Below, piece after piece: positions 8,422 to 15,360 of a stretch of 30,885 nucleotides of DNA (its first letter is position 1; each line of letters starts with the position of its first letter). Below the pieces are notes generated by a model. It was given only the letters and a program-made list of their open reading frames with translations, had not been told where the DNA came from and did no database searches. Position numbers and translations under genes: made by a program. This DNA is from SHZI01 sp031395645 (GTDB taxonomy: Bacteria; Pseudomonadota; Gammaproteobacteria; Steroidobacterales; GCA-2729495), in the NCBI GenBank assembly GCA_031395645.1, contig JANNJM010000033.1, positions 1 to 30,885 of the forward strand, read 5' to 3'.

Positions 8422-9088
8422 TCTTCGCGGCGTCCTTTATTGGCACTGATTTGACAGTGGCCTGAAGCGGGCGGAGCCGGATATCAACCTGGATCGCCAC
8501 CGCGTCACCCACGTAGGCTGTGTCCTGCCAGTCGCCCTGGCCAACCCCGAATGCCAGCCGCTCGACGGCGGCGGAGCCGGTCAGCCGGGCTGGCTTACCG
8601 CCCGCCGAGGGCGTCCAGCGGAAGCTCAGTGTGACGGGTCGTGAGACGCCCCGGAGCGCGAGGGTACCGTTCGCAGAGTAGCCGTCCGTGGCGCGGACAA
8701 TCTTGTTAGCCGCAAAAGTAGCCTCGGGCCATTGGCTCACACCGAACCAGTCGGGGGTGTTGAGTATCTCGTCCCGCTCGGGATTGCCGGTGTCGACCGA
8801 AGCCAGCTCGATGCGCGCCAGGATCCGGCCGGTCTCCGGCCTTGCCGGGTCGAATTGGACCTGGGCCGTAAACGTCTCGAAGCGGCTCTCGAATTTCGCT
8901 CCCTGCTGAACCGCGGTGAATCTCAGGGAGCTGCCGCTGGGCTCCAGCTCAAACGCAGGAGTGGCTGTAGAAGCCGCCGTAGGAGTGGCTGTAGGAGTGG
9001 CTGTAGGAGCGGCTTCAGCCGCGACCCCGGCGAGCAGAATCGCCGCTGAAGCCGCTCCTACCGCCGCTCCTATAGATCGTCTGTTCAC
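8411..9088 (-). CDS. YceI family periplasmic protein
   Basis: A 225-residue exported protein starting at GTG 9088. The YceI lipocalin-like domain covers about residues 45-215: FELEPSGSSLRFTAVQQGAKFES at its start, RIELASVDTGNPERDEIL in the middle and GTLALRGVSRPVTL later are typical. YceI folds bind isoprenoid or other lipophilic molecules in the periplasm. The start overlaps the cytochrome b561 stop by 4 bases and the end overlaps the hydrolase start by 11, so these three are coupled. The b561-YceI order is common in proteobacteria (compare E. coli yceJ-yceI). Oddly, residues 10-28, the hydrophobic and cleavage part of the signal peptide, are encoded by a complete REP-like palindrome, and the following Thr/Pro/Ala linker by a 12-base tandem repeat of the REP head. 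Confidence 0.93.
   Translation of the reverse strand: MNRRSIGAAVGAASAAILLAGVAAEAAPTATPTATPTAASTATPAFELEPSGSSLRFTAVQQGAKFESRFETFTAQVQFDPARPETGRILARIELASVDTGNPERDEILNTPDWFGVSQWPEATFAANKIVRATDGYSANGTLALRGVSRPVTLSFRWTPSAGGKPARLTGSAAVERLAFGVGQGDWQDTAYVGDAVAIQVDIRLRPLQATVKSVPIKDAAKNAR
8955..9014 (-). repeat. 12-bp tandem repeat, five copies, in yceI
   Basis: Five consecutive 12-base units run from 8955 to 9014 on the plus strand: GCAGGAGTGGCT, GTAGAAGCCGCC, GTAGGAGTGGCT twice, and GTAGGAGCGGCT. The last unit is also the head of the REP palindrome at 9003. On the coding (minus) strand each unit gives four residues, producing the TPTATPTATPTAAST linker between signal peptide and YceI domain. The period is a multiple of three, so copy-number change would keep the frame. 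Confidence 0.9.
9003..9061. repeat. complete REP-like palindrome inside yceI signal sequence
   Basis: Two 22-base REP heads face each other (9003-9024 and 9040-9061), differing at one position, with a 15-base centre. Read on the minus strand in the yceI frame, the unit gives VGAASAAILLAG then VAAEAAPT, which is the hydrophobic core and likely cleavage region of the signal peptide. A further partial head (ATAGGAGCGGC on the minus strand) lies at about 9062-9073. Confidence 0.92.
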
Positions 9089-9636
9089 GCGCGGCCGCGC
9101 CCGGTGAGCGGCAACATTGAGCGCAGCACGTCATCCTTGCGGATGAAGTGGTGATAAAGGGCGGCCAGCGCGTGCGCGCCGATCAGCACGAGCAGTATCT
9201 CGCCCTGTAGTTCGTGAGCCGCGGCCAGGTTCTTCGACAACTCCTGGTCGGCACTCACGAAAGCTGGCACCCTGAAAAGACCGAAGAAGTTCACCTGGAA
9301 ATTTGCAGCCTGGGACCGGAGCAGTCCCGTCAGCGGCATCAGGAAGAGCAGCGCGTAAAGGAAAAACTGGGTGACTCTGGCGACGACCCGCTGCCACCCT
9401 GGAATACCGCCAGAGAGTGGCGGTGCTGGGTGCGTAAGGCGCCACGCAAGGCGGACGGCGGTCACCATAAAAATCAGCAAGCCAATAGATTTGTGGGTGG
9501 CATAGTTGCCGAGCTTGTCGGGGCCGAGAGGCTGATCGACCATGAAGAAAGCGAGCGGAATCTGAACCAGTAGCAGGCCCGCGATCGTCCAGTGGAAAGC
9601 GCGGGCCAGGCTTCCATAGGTGTGCGTCGCACTCAT
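9085..9636 (-). CDS. cytochrome b561 family protein
   Basis: A 183-residue inner-membrane di-haem b protein with four hydrophobic segments. Candidate haem ligands are the His in RAFHWTIAG, the His in ATHKSIGLL, and the paired His in GAHALAALYHHF; another conserved His is in AAHELQGE. Such proteins pass electrons between the quinone pool and periplasmic acceptors; bacterial homologues can act as superoxide:ubiquinone oxidoreductases. It is the first gene of the minus-strand operon with yceI, the hydrolase and the UbiD-like gene. Its start at 9636 lies only 20 bases from the divergent AEC carrier start, so the two promoters must overlap each other or the coding regions. Confidence 0.92.
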   Translation of the reverse strand: MSATHTYGSLARAFHWTIAGLLLVQIPLAFFMVDQPLGPDKLGNYATHKSIGLLIFMVTAVRLAWRLTHPAPPLSGGIPGWQRVVARVTQFFLYALLFLMPLTGLLRSQAANFQVNFFGLFRVPAFVSADQELSKNLAAAHELQGEILLVLIGAHALAALYHHFIRKDDVLRSMLPLTGRGRA

Positions 9637-9656
9637 TCCGTTAGCATAACCGACGC

Positions 9657-10544
9657 ATGTACGCGCAACTGATCCCGATCCTTGCCCCGGTCTTCATCAT
9701 CACGCTCTTAGGCTACGGCTGGGCCCGGCTTGGCGTGCCGTTCCAGCGGGACTTTCTCACCGCCCTGGTGATGAACATCGGCGTGCCCTGCCTGATTCTG
9801 AACGGCACGGTGCACCTCGAGGCCGACGCCGGGCTGTTTCTGTCCATGATCGGCTATGCGCTGCTGGCGCTCGGGACCTGCGCGCTGCTGGGCACCCTGA
9901 TCCTCCGACTGCTGGGTCTGCCGCTGCGCAGTTACCTGCCGCCGATCGCCTTCGGCAACGCCGGAAATCTGGGTCTGCCGCTGTGCCTGTTCGCATTCGG
10001 CAAAGAGGGGCTGGGGCTTGCGATCGGCTTCTATCTGGTTGGCTCGGTGTCCCAGTTCCTCGTCGGGCCATTGTTCCAGGGCCGCCAGCCGGTCTGGCGC
10101 ACGTTGCTCACCACACCAGTGAATTACGCCGCGGCACTCGGCGTCGGCCTGCTCGCTGCCGACGCCACGTTGCCACAGTGGCTCAGTAACACTGTCGAGC
10201 TGCTGGCGGGCGTTGCGATCCCGCTCATGATGCTGGCTTTAGGTCACGCGCTCGGCAGCTTCAAGGTGCAACGGCTGCCGGTGGCAGCGGGCATCGCTGC
10301 GGGCCGACTCGGGCTCGGCCTGCTGGTGGGGTACGCCATCACCCTGGCGTTCGGCCTGACGGGAATCGAGCGTGGTGTAGTGCTGGTCCAGAGCGCCATG
10401 CCGGTGGCGGTTTTCAATTACTTGCTGGCTGCCCGCTACGACCGGCACCCGGAGGATATCGCCGGGGCCATCGTGATATCGACACTGGTCGCGTTCGCCA
10501 CGCTGCCGGCGCTACTGCTGTTGGCGCTGCCGGCCGCCCTGTAG
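9657..10544 (+). CDS. AEC family transporter (auxin efflux carrier fold)
   Basis: A 295-residue integral membrane protein with about ten hydrophobic segments. The FGNAGNLGLPLCLFAFG segment in the fourth or fifth helix is the conserved Asn/Gly-rich region of the AEC (membrane transport protein) family, and VAIPLMMLALGHAL is the matching motif in the second half. Members export small carboxylates, amino acids or other anions (malonate and malate carriers, for example); the substrate here is not known. It diverges from the cytochrome b561 gene. The TAG stop at 10542-10544 belongs to a REP-like repeat head. Confidence 0.9.
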   Translation: MYAQLIPILAPVFIITLLGYGWARLGVPFQRDFLTALVMNIGVPCLILNGTVHLEADAGLFLSMIGYALLALGTCALLGTLILRLLGLPLRSYLPPIAFGNAGNLGLPLCLFAFGKEGLGLAIGFYLVGSVSQFLVGPLFQGRQPVWRTLLTTPVNYAAALGVGLLAADATLPQWLSNTVELLAGVAIPLMMLALGHALGSFKVQRLPVAAGIAAGRLGLGLLVGYAITLAFGLTGIERGVVLVQSAMPVAVFNYLLAARYDRHPEDIAGAIVISTLVAFATLPALLLLALPAAL

Positions 10545-10703
10545 GGAGCGGCTTAAGCCGGGATCGGTTGCCACCGGTGATTCGAAGGGCACCCGGTAGC
10601 CGCAAATCACGAGGTAGTCGCCGGTGGCGTCGTCCTCAGCTGAGAAGGTCGGCGAGCTTTTCGGAAACGCAGCCAGCAGGTAGTGAAGCAGCTCCTGTTC
10701 CAT
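10512..10703 (-). CDS. possible small protein, 63 aa, REP-derived C-terminus
   Basis: The frame starts at ATG 10703 with a usable GGAGAA eight bases upstream. Residues 1-46 (MEQELLHYLLAAFPKSS onward, including GDYLVICGYRVPFES) look like real protein. The last part, from about PGLSRSLQGG, is REP-like sequence and antisense to the end of the AEC gene, so the original C-terminus may have been replaced when the repeat arrived. No family recognised. It could be a remnant. Confidence 0.35.
   Translation of the reverse strand: MEQELLHYLLAAFPKSSPTFSAEDDATGDYLVICGYRVPFESPVATDPGLSRSLQGGRQRQQQ
10541..10563 (+). repeat. variant REP-like element at AEC gene stop
   Basis: Reads GTAGGGAGCGGCTTAAGCCG, one base longer in the head and with TTAAG instead of TTCAG in the core. 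The TAG at 10542-10544 terminates the AEC transporter gene. Confidence 0.7.
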
Positions 10704-10728
10704 AGACTAAGTTCTCCAGTTTGCAGGC

Positions 10729-10749
10729 GCGCCAGACCCGGTCTGGCGC
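10729..10749. promoter_or_regulatory. 21-bp perfect palindrome
   Basis: GCGCCAGACC and its exact complement GGTCTGGCGC flank a single central C. No T-run follows, so it fits an operator for a dimeric regulator better than a terminator. It lies just upstream of the small minus-strand frame starting at 10703. No regulator gene is adjacent. Confidence 0.5.
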
Positions 10750-10960
10750 TGGAATTGAGGCGTCTGGCCCCGGTAGTGCCGCCCGGCGGAGGGCTTCCGG
10801 CCACCTGGGGCTTCCGTTCCCACGAATCAGCGACTTCACCAGGAGTCTCCTTGTCAGGGCCGGCCCGGACAGAGTCGGGCGGCATCCACGGTGATACTGT
10901 CTCCGCGTGCCGTTGCACGGCAATGACAGACTGATGTCACTTTTGGGTCAGGATTTTCCG

Positions 10961-10989
10961 TTGGCGGCGCACAATATGAGAGCTATTTA
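10961..10989 (+). promoter_or_regulatory. candidate sigma-70-like promoter for phasin gene
   Basis: TTGGCG (10961-10966) and TATTTA (10984-10989) are separated by 17 bases at the edge of an AT-rich region about 140 bases ahead of the phasin start. Other AT-rich hexamers nearby (TATAGT, TATTAT) could serve instead. Confidence 0.3.
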
Positions 10990-11127
10990 AGGACGTAGAT
11001 GCACGATATAGTTTATTATTATCAATAGTGTACAGATTCATGGAGATTTCTCTTGCATCGCACAAGGTCTGCCCCTACTATCTCCCTCGCCCGAGTGGGC
11101 AAATGGCCTATCCAAGGAGTGACTCAC

Positions 11128-11484
11128 ATGACGACCCAGAACGATGTGTACGCGAATTTCGCCGGTTTCCAGAAGGAAGCCCTTGAGCCAATGCGCGCCG
11201 CCAACGGCGTTGCCGCTGACGCCTTCGAGCGTCTCTCCCGTCAGAACTACGCGGTCCTCGGTGACTACATCAATTTCGCCGTCGAACAGGCCCGCCTGCC
11301 CGTCCAGACAGCCGATTACACGCAGTACCTCGCCAAGCAGATGGAGCACGCCCGCACGTTTGGCGAGCAGCTCGTCCGCCGCTCCCAGGAATACGTGGAA
11401 ATCATGAGTGCCTTCCAGGCCAAGGCCCAGGCTACTGCCCAGGCCACCGCCCAGGGCACGGTAGTGAAGGCCAAGGCAGCCTGA
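11128..11484 (+). CDS. phasin family protein
   Basis: A 118-residue protein from ATG 11128, chosen for the strong AAGGAG eight bases upstream and because the phasin domain starts at once (MTTQNDVYANFAGFQKEALEP). It is almost wholly helical and amphipathic, typical of Phasin_2 proteins that coat polyhydroxyalkanoate granules and control their size. The tail AQATAQATAQGTVVKAKAA is low-complexity and basic. It lies upstream of phaR and phaC but is separated from them by a strong terminator and a REP palindrome, so it is a single-gene transcript. In related bacteria phasin expression is repressed by PhaR, which is encoded next door. Confidence 0.9.
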   Translation: MTTQNDVYANFAGFQKEALEPMRAANGVAADAFERLSRQNYAVLGDYINFAVEQARLPVQTADYTQYLAKQMEHARTFGEQLVRRSQEYVEIMSAFQAKAQATAQATAQGTVVKAKAA

Positions 11485-11517
11485 CGGCGACGCTCAAAGA
11501 GTCTTAACGCGCCCTTG

Positions 11518-11550
11518 AAGGGGCGGTGACCTGCGGTCACCGCCCCTTTT
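11518..11550 (+). terminator. rho-independent terminator of phasin gene
   Basis: A perfect 14-bp stem (AAGGGGCGGTGACC / GGTCACCGCCCCTT) with a TGC loop is followed by T-rich sequence (TTTTCTTT). It lies 34 bases after the phasin stop. Confidence 0.93.
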
Positions 11551-11559
11551 CTTTGGCTG

Positions 11560-11628
11560 GTAGGAGCGCTTTTAGGTGCGACCCCCCGGTTATCGTTAAA
11601 TTGGGGTCGCGCCTAAAGGCGCTCCTAC
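11560..11628. repeat. REP-like palindrome between phasin and phaR
   Basis: Head GTAGGAGCGCTTTTAGGTGCGACC faces GGTCGCGCCTAAAGGCGCTCCTAC across a short AT-rich centre; the arms pair almost fully. Two further decayed heads (GGCTCCTACC and GCGCTCCTGC) follow to about 11652. It sits between the phasin terminator and phaR. Confidence 0.88.
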
Positions 11629-11726
11629 CTGCGGCTCCTACCAGCGCTCCTGCGATTCGGGGAGTAGTATTCTTGCAGCGCAGAACTACTCTCCGCACAG
11701 CCATCCATCAGTCAGCAGGGACGGTC

Positions 11727-12242
11727 ATGCCAAGAACAATAAAAAAATACGCCAACCGCAGGCTCTACGACACCGAGGCCAGCCGGCACGTCACGCTCGA
11801 CGGGATCCGTCAGCTGGTCGCCAGTGGAGAAGACGTGGTGGTGATGGACGACACCTCAGGCCAGGACATCACGCGCAGCATTCTCCTGCAGGTGATCTCC
11901 GAGCAGGAACACGGCGGCCGGCCCATTCTCTCGGCGGAGATGCTGAAACACATCATCCGCTTCTACGGCAATCCGCTTCAGGACATGATGGGTGGTTACC
12001 TGGAACGCAGCGTCGAGGTTTTCATGAGTCAGCAGAAGGTGCTTCAGGACCAGATCCAGAAGACCATGGGCATGTCACCTCTGGGTACGACGCCAATGGG
12101 CGCCATGCAGGGCCTCGCGCAAAAGAACCTCGAAGCCTGGGGTCAGCTCCAGAAGTCGTTCCTCGATATGCTGAACCCCCGCACCGGCGCCGGCACGGGT
12201 CCGGCAGGCGGCGGTGGTGGCGGCGAGCCGCCCAAGGACTGA
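11727..12242 (+). CDS. phaR: polyhydroxyalkanoate synthesis repressor PhaR
   Basis: A 171-residue regulator from ATG 11727; the reading frame extends upstream but that part is REP and intergenic sequence. The N-terminal PHB/PHA accumulation DNA-binding domain starts RTIKKYANRRLYDT, the family signature. The regulatory domain follows (MLKHIIRFYGNPLQDMMGG, then LERSVEVFMSQQ), and the tail is Gly/Pro-rich. PhaR binds PHA granules and promoter DNA, repressing phasin genes until polymer is present. It lies 9 bases ahead of phaC, so the two form an operon. Confidence 0.95.
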   Translation: MPRTIKKYANRRLYDTEASRHVTLDGIRQLVASGEDVVVMDDTSGQDITRSILLQVISEQEHGGRPILSAEMLKHIIRFYGNPLQDMMGGYLERSVEVFMSQQKVLQDQIQKTMGMSPLGTTPMGAMQGLAQKNLEAWGQLQKSFLDMLNPRTGAGTGPAGGGGGGEPPKD

Positions 12243-12251
12243 GGTTTCCCC

Positions 12252-14081
12252 GTGTCAGCCACTGAACCGCAATTCCCGCCCCCGCCGCCAGACCCGGCAG
12301 CCTTCGCCCGGGAACTCACCGAGCTCACCAACAAAGCCCAGGCCATGTTCGCGGAGCTACTGAAAACCCCCAACGCGCGGGCCGCGTTCGGCCTGGAGCC
12401 ACCCCCCAATCCCGATCCGCTCAACGCGGGGCCCGCCATGCAGGCAGCGGCCCAGCAGCTGATGATGGACCCAGCCAAGCTGGTCCAGGCCAACCTGCAG
12501 CTCTGGCAGCAGCACATGCTGTTGTGGCAGCAGATGTCCTCATCGCTCACGGGTGCCGCGCTGGGCCGGGAGGCGATGCCACCGGTAGCAGGGCCGGACA
12601 AGGGCGACCGCCGTTTCAATCACCCGGACTGGAACGAGAACCCGCTCTTTGACTACATCAAGCAGTCGTACCTGATCACGTCGCGCTGGCTCGTGGAGAC
12701 GATGTCCACGGTGGCGGGCCTGGACGCCCAGACGGCGAAGAAAGTGGACTTCTACACTCGCCAGTTTGCCGATGCCTTCTCACCCAGCAATTTCGTCTGG
12801 ACCAACCCCGAGGTGCTGCGCGCGACCTTCGAGAGCCAGGGCCAGAACCTGCGGACCGGCTTCAGTAATTTTCAGCGGGACATGGAGCGCGGGAACGGCC
12901 AGTTACGGATCACGATGAGCGATCCCGATGCCTTCGAACTCGGGCGCAATCTCGCCACGACGCCCGGCAAAGTGGTGTTCCAGAACGACCTGATCCAGCT
13001 GATCCAGTACCAGCCGACGACGGAGCAGGTGCATCGCACGCCGATACTCATGGTGCCGGCGTGGATCAACAAGTATTACATCCTCGACCTTACCGCGAAG
13101 AAATCCCTGGTGCGCTGGGCCGTTGCCCAGGGCTATACGGTGTTCGTGGTCTCCTGGGTAAACCCGGACGAGACGCTCGCGCACAAGGAGTTTGACGACT
13201 ACCTCACCGAGGGCATCATCGCGGCGCTGGACGCCGTCGAGGCCGCGACGGGCGAGCATCAGGTGCACGGTCTTGGCTACTGCATCGGTGGCACGCTGAT
13301 CGGCGTTGCGCTCGGCTACCTCGCGGGCATCGGCGACCAGCGGCTCAAGACTGCGACGATGTTTACCGCCCAGGTGGATTTTTCCGAGCCCGGCGACCTC
13401 GCGGTCTTCATCGACGAGAAGCAGCTCGACAGCCTCGACCAGATGATGGGTGAGAAGGGCTACCTGGAAGCCCAGGCGATGTTCACCACCTTCAACATGC
13501 TGCGGGCGAATGACCTCATCTGGTCGTTCTTCGTCGGCAACTACCTGCTCGGCAAGGAGCCTCAGCCCTTCGACCTGCTGCACTGGAACGCAGACGCGAC
13601 GCGGATGCCACGCAAGATGCATCTGTTCTATCTGCGCCAGATGTACCTCCACAACAACCTGGTGAAGCCCGGGGCCGTCACCCTTGCGGGCGTGCCGATC
13701 GATCTCACGAAAGTCACCGTCCCGGTCTACCTGCAGGCCACCCGCGAAGATCACATCGCGCCGTTCCGATCGGTGTTCAAGGCCCGGCACAATTTCGCGG
13801 GACCGGTGCACTTTGTCCTGTCCGGTTCGGGGCACATTGCCGGCGTGATCAACCCACCCGACGCCAGAAAGTACCAGTTCTGGCTGAACCCGGCCGAGCC
13901 CTGGGAAATCGATCCCTGGCTGCGCGGTGCAGTTGAGCATCCCGGCAGCTGGTGGCCCGACTGGCACGCCTGGCTGGCCCCGCAGTCCGGTGAGATGGTG
14001 CCGGCGCGCCAGCCGGGCGACGCGAAGCTGCCGGTCCTCGAAGACGCCCCCGGCTCCTTCGTGAAGAACCGCTCCTCGTAG
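12252..14081 (+). CDS. phaC: class I poly(R)-hydroxyalkanoate synthase
   Basis: A 609-residue PHA polymerase. The lipase-like box GYCIGG holds nucleophile C344; the other triad members are D500 (in ATREDHIAPF) and H528 (in SGSGHIAGV). The N-terminal PhaC_N domain spans about 115-290 (NPLFDYIKQSYLI at its start), followed by the alpha/beta hydrolase core. Length and the absence of an adjacent phaE/phaR-subunit gene point to class I, which polymerises short-chain (R)-3-hydroxyacyl-CoA. The GTG at 12252 lies 9 bases after the phaR stop with GAGG just upstream. No phaA or phaB lies in the window; the FadI-type thiolase at the right end is a beta-oxidation enzyme. The TAG stop is inside a REP head. 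Confidence 0.95.
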   Translation: MSATEPQFPPPPPDPAAFARELTELTNKAQAMFAELLKTPNARAAFGLEPPPNPDPLNAGPAMQAAAQQLMMDPAKLVQANLQLWQQHMLLWQQMSSSLTGAALGREAMPPVAGPDKGDRRFNHPDWNENPLFDYIKQSYLITSRWLVETMSTVAGLDAQTAKKVDFYTRQFADAFSPSNFVWTNPEVLRATFESQGQNLRTGFSNFQRDMERGNGQLRITMSDPDAFELGRNLATTPGKVVFQNDLIQLIQYQPTTEQVHRTPILMVPAWINKYYILDLTAKKSLVRWAVAQGYTVFVVSWVNPDETLAHKEFDDYLTEGIIAALDAVEAATGEHQVHGLGYCIGGTLIGVALGYLAGIGDQRLKTATMFTAQVDFSEPGDLAVFIDEKQLDSLDQMMGEKGYLEAQAMFTTFNMLRANDLIWSFFVGNYLLGKEPQPFDLLHWNADATRMPRKMHLFYLRQMYLHNNLVKPGAVTLAGVPIDLTKVTVPVYLQATREDHIAPFRSVFKARHNFAGPVHFVLSGSGHIAGVINPPDARKYQFWLNPAEPWEIDPWLRGAVEHPGSWWPDWHAWLAPQSGEMVPARQPGDAKLPVLEDAPGSFVKNRSS

Positions 14082-14184
14082 GAGCGCCTGAAATGGGGAC
14101 ATGCCTAATTTCGGGGCGCTAGCCAAAGGGTCATTCAGGACTTGCGAGCGAAATTAGGCATGTCCCCATTTCAGGCGCTCCTGC
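14078..14184. repeat. 36-bp inverted repeat between phaC and FAD oxidoreductase
   Basis: Arms 14078-14113 and 14149-14184 are complementary at 35 of 36 positions, separated by 35 bases. Each arm is the REP head GTAGGAGCGCC (or GCAGGAGCGCC) joined to GAAATGGGGACATGCC and TAATTTCG. The left arm carries the phaC stop codon; the right arm ends one base before the GTG start of the next gene. It could form a very stable hairpin and resembles a non-autonomous palindromic element. No flanking target duplication is obvious. Confidence 0.92.
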
Positions 14185-14185
14185 A

Positions 14186-15289
14186 GTGAAGCCCGACCCC
14201 AACTCCGTAGATTGCGTCGTCATTGGCGCGGGGGTCATTGGCCTGGCGGTCGGTCGTGCCCTGGCTAATCGTGGCCAGGAGGTCGTGGTGGTGGAAGCGG
14301 CGAGTGCCATCGGCACGGAAACCAGCAGCCGCAACTCTGAAGTGATACACGCGGGCATCTATTACGCGGTGGGATCCCTGAAGGCCCGGCTGTGCGTCGC
14401 GGGCCGCCAGCTCCTCTATAACTACTGCGAGGCAAGGGGTATCCGCCACCGCCGGATTGGCAAGCTGATCGTTGCCTCAAGCGACGCCGAGCTTCCGACC
14501 CTGGAGAGGTACCTCGCCCAGGCCCGCGCCAACGGCGTGGACGATCTCACCTGGGTCGAGAAGTCCGAAGCCGCACAGCTGGAGCCTCATGTGCGCTGCG
14601 TGCGGGCGCTGCATTCGCCGTCCACGGGCATCATCGACAGCCACGAGTACCTGATCGCGCTGCAGGGAGACCTCGAAGCAAATGGCGGGCAGGTGGTGCT
14701 GAACAGTCGCGTCACGGGAATCGGCCGCCGGGGCTCCGTCTTCGAAATTACCACCAGTGACTCGCAGGTGCCCGCAATCCGTTGCCGGCAACTGGTGAAT
14801 GCCGCCGGTCTGCACGCCCAGGATGTGGCCCGCACGATCGAGGGGCTGTCTGCCGCCAGCATTCCGCCGCGGCACCTTGCCCGCGGTCATTACTACACGC
14901 TCTCGGGCAAGTCGCCGTTCAACCGGCTGGTCTATCCGGTGGCCGAGACGGGTGGCCTCGGCATTCACGTCACGCTGGATCTTGCCGGCACCGCGCGCTT
15001 CGGTCCCGACGTGCAGTGGCTGGACGCGATCGACTACAGCTTCAACCCGGACACTCGCGACAGGTTCGCTGCCACGATCCGTCGTTACTACCCGCAACTG
15101 GATGACGCCCGCCTGCAGCCGAGCTACACCGGTATCCGCCCGAAGCTCAGTGGCCCAGGCGAACCCGCGGCAGATTTCGTGATCCAGGGTGAAGACGCAC
15201 ACGGCATACCGGGACTCGTGAACCTGTACGGGATTGAGTCTCCCGGCCTGACGGCCGCGCTGGCACTGGCCGACGAGATCTTCCCGTAG
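14186..15289 (+). CDS. FAD-dependent oxidoreductase, L-2-hydroxyglutarate oxidase-like
   Basis: A 367-residue DAO-fold flavoprotein. The N-terminal dinucleotide-binding motif is VVIGAGVIGLAVGRAL, and SSRNSEVIHAGIYY is characteristic of the LhgO / L-2-hydroxyglutarate dehydrogenase group. The C-terminal YTGIRPKLSGPG and NLYGIESPGLTAALALA complete the FAD site. It probably oxidises a 2-hydroxy acid to the 2-oxo acid and passes electrons to quinone or oxygen; L-2-hydroxyglutarate is the best guess. The GTG at 14186 follows the inverted repeat with one base between and has no Shine-Dalgarno sequence; no better start exists before the FAD motif. The TAG stop belongs to another REP head. Confidence 0.88.
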   Translation: MKPDPNSVDCVVIGAGVIGLAVGRALANRGQEVVVVEAASAIGTETSSRNSEVIHAGIYYAVGSLKARLCVAGRQLLYNYCEARGIRHRRIGKLIVASSDAELPTLERYLAQARANGVDDLTWVEKSEAAQLEPHVRCVRALHSPSTGIIDSHEYLIALQGDLEANGGQVVLNSRVTGIGRRGSVFEITTSDSQVPAIRCRQLVNAAGLHAQDVARTIEGLSAASIPPRHLARGHYYTLSGKSPFNRLVYPVAETGGLGIHVTLDLAGTARFGPDVQWLDAIDYSFNPDTRDRFAATIRRYYPQLDDARLQPSYTGIRPKLSGPGEPAADFVIQGEDAHGIPGLVNLYGIESPGLTAALALADEIFP

Positions 15290-15358
15290 GAGCGCCCGTA
15301 GGAGCGCCTTCAGGCGCGACCAGCGACCATTCATGATCGCGCCTGAAGGCGCTCCCGC
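15286..15358. repeat. REP-like palindrome with extra head, 3' of oxidoreductase
   Basis: A first head (GTAGGAGCGCCC, 15286-15297) gives the TAG stop of the oxidoreductase. A second head (15298-15319) pairs with its complement at 15337-15358 across a 17-base loop. The hairpin sits between two convergent genes and could act as a bidirectional transcript end, although it has no T-run. Confidence 0.9.
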
Positions 15359-15360
15359 AG

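Larger units (their letters stand above)
10704..11127. other. intergenic region upstream of phasin gene
   Basis: About 420 bases without a supported gene. It contains a 21-base palindrome at 10729-10749, a short TGCCGT/ACGGCA hairpin at 10908-10922 and an AT-rich stretch at 10970-11035 that contrasts with the GC-rich surroundings and probably holds the phasin promoter. A start-codon frame from 11053 reads into the phasin gene but lacks the phasin N-terminus. Confidence 0.6.

Noticed and set aside
8955..9073. Possible CRISPR array from closely spaced repeats
   Set aside because: The repeats are 12-base tandem units and a palindrome with no unique spacers of regular length, and they are translated within yceI.
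12903..14126. 407-residue minus-strand frame opposite phaC
   Set aside because: His/Arg/Val-rich antisense translation of a gene with a complete catalytic triad.
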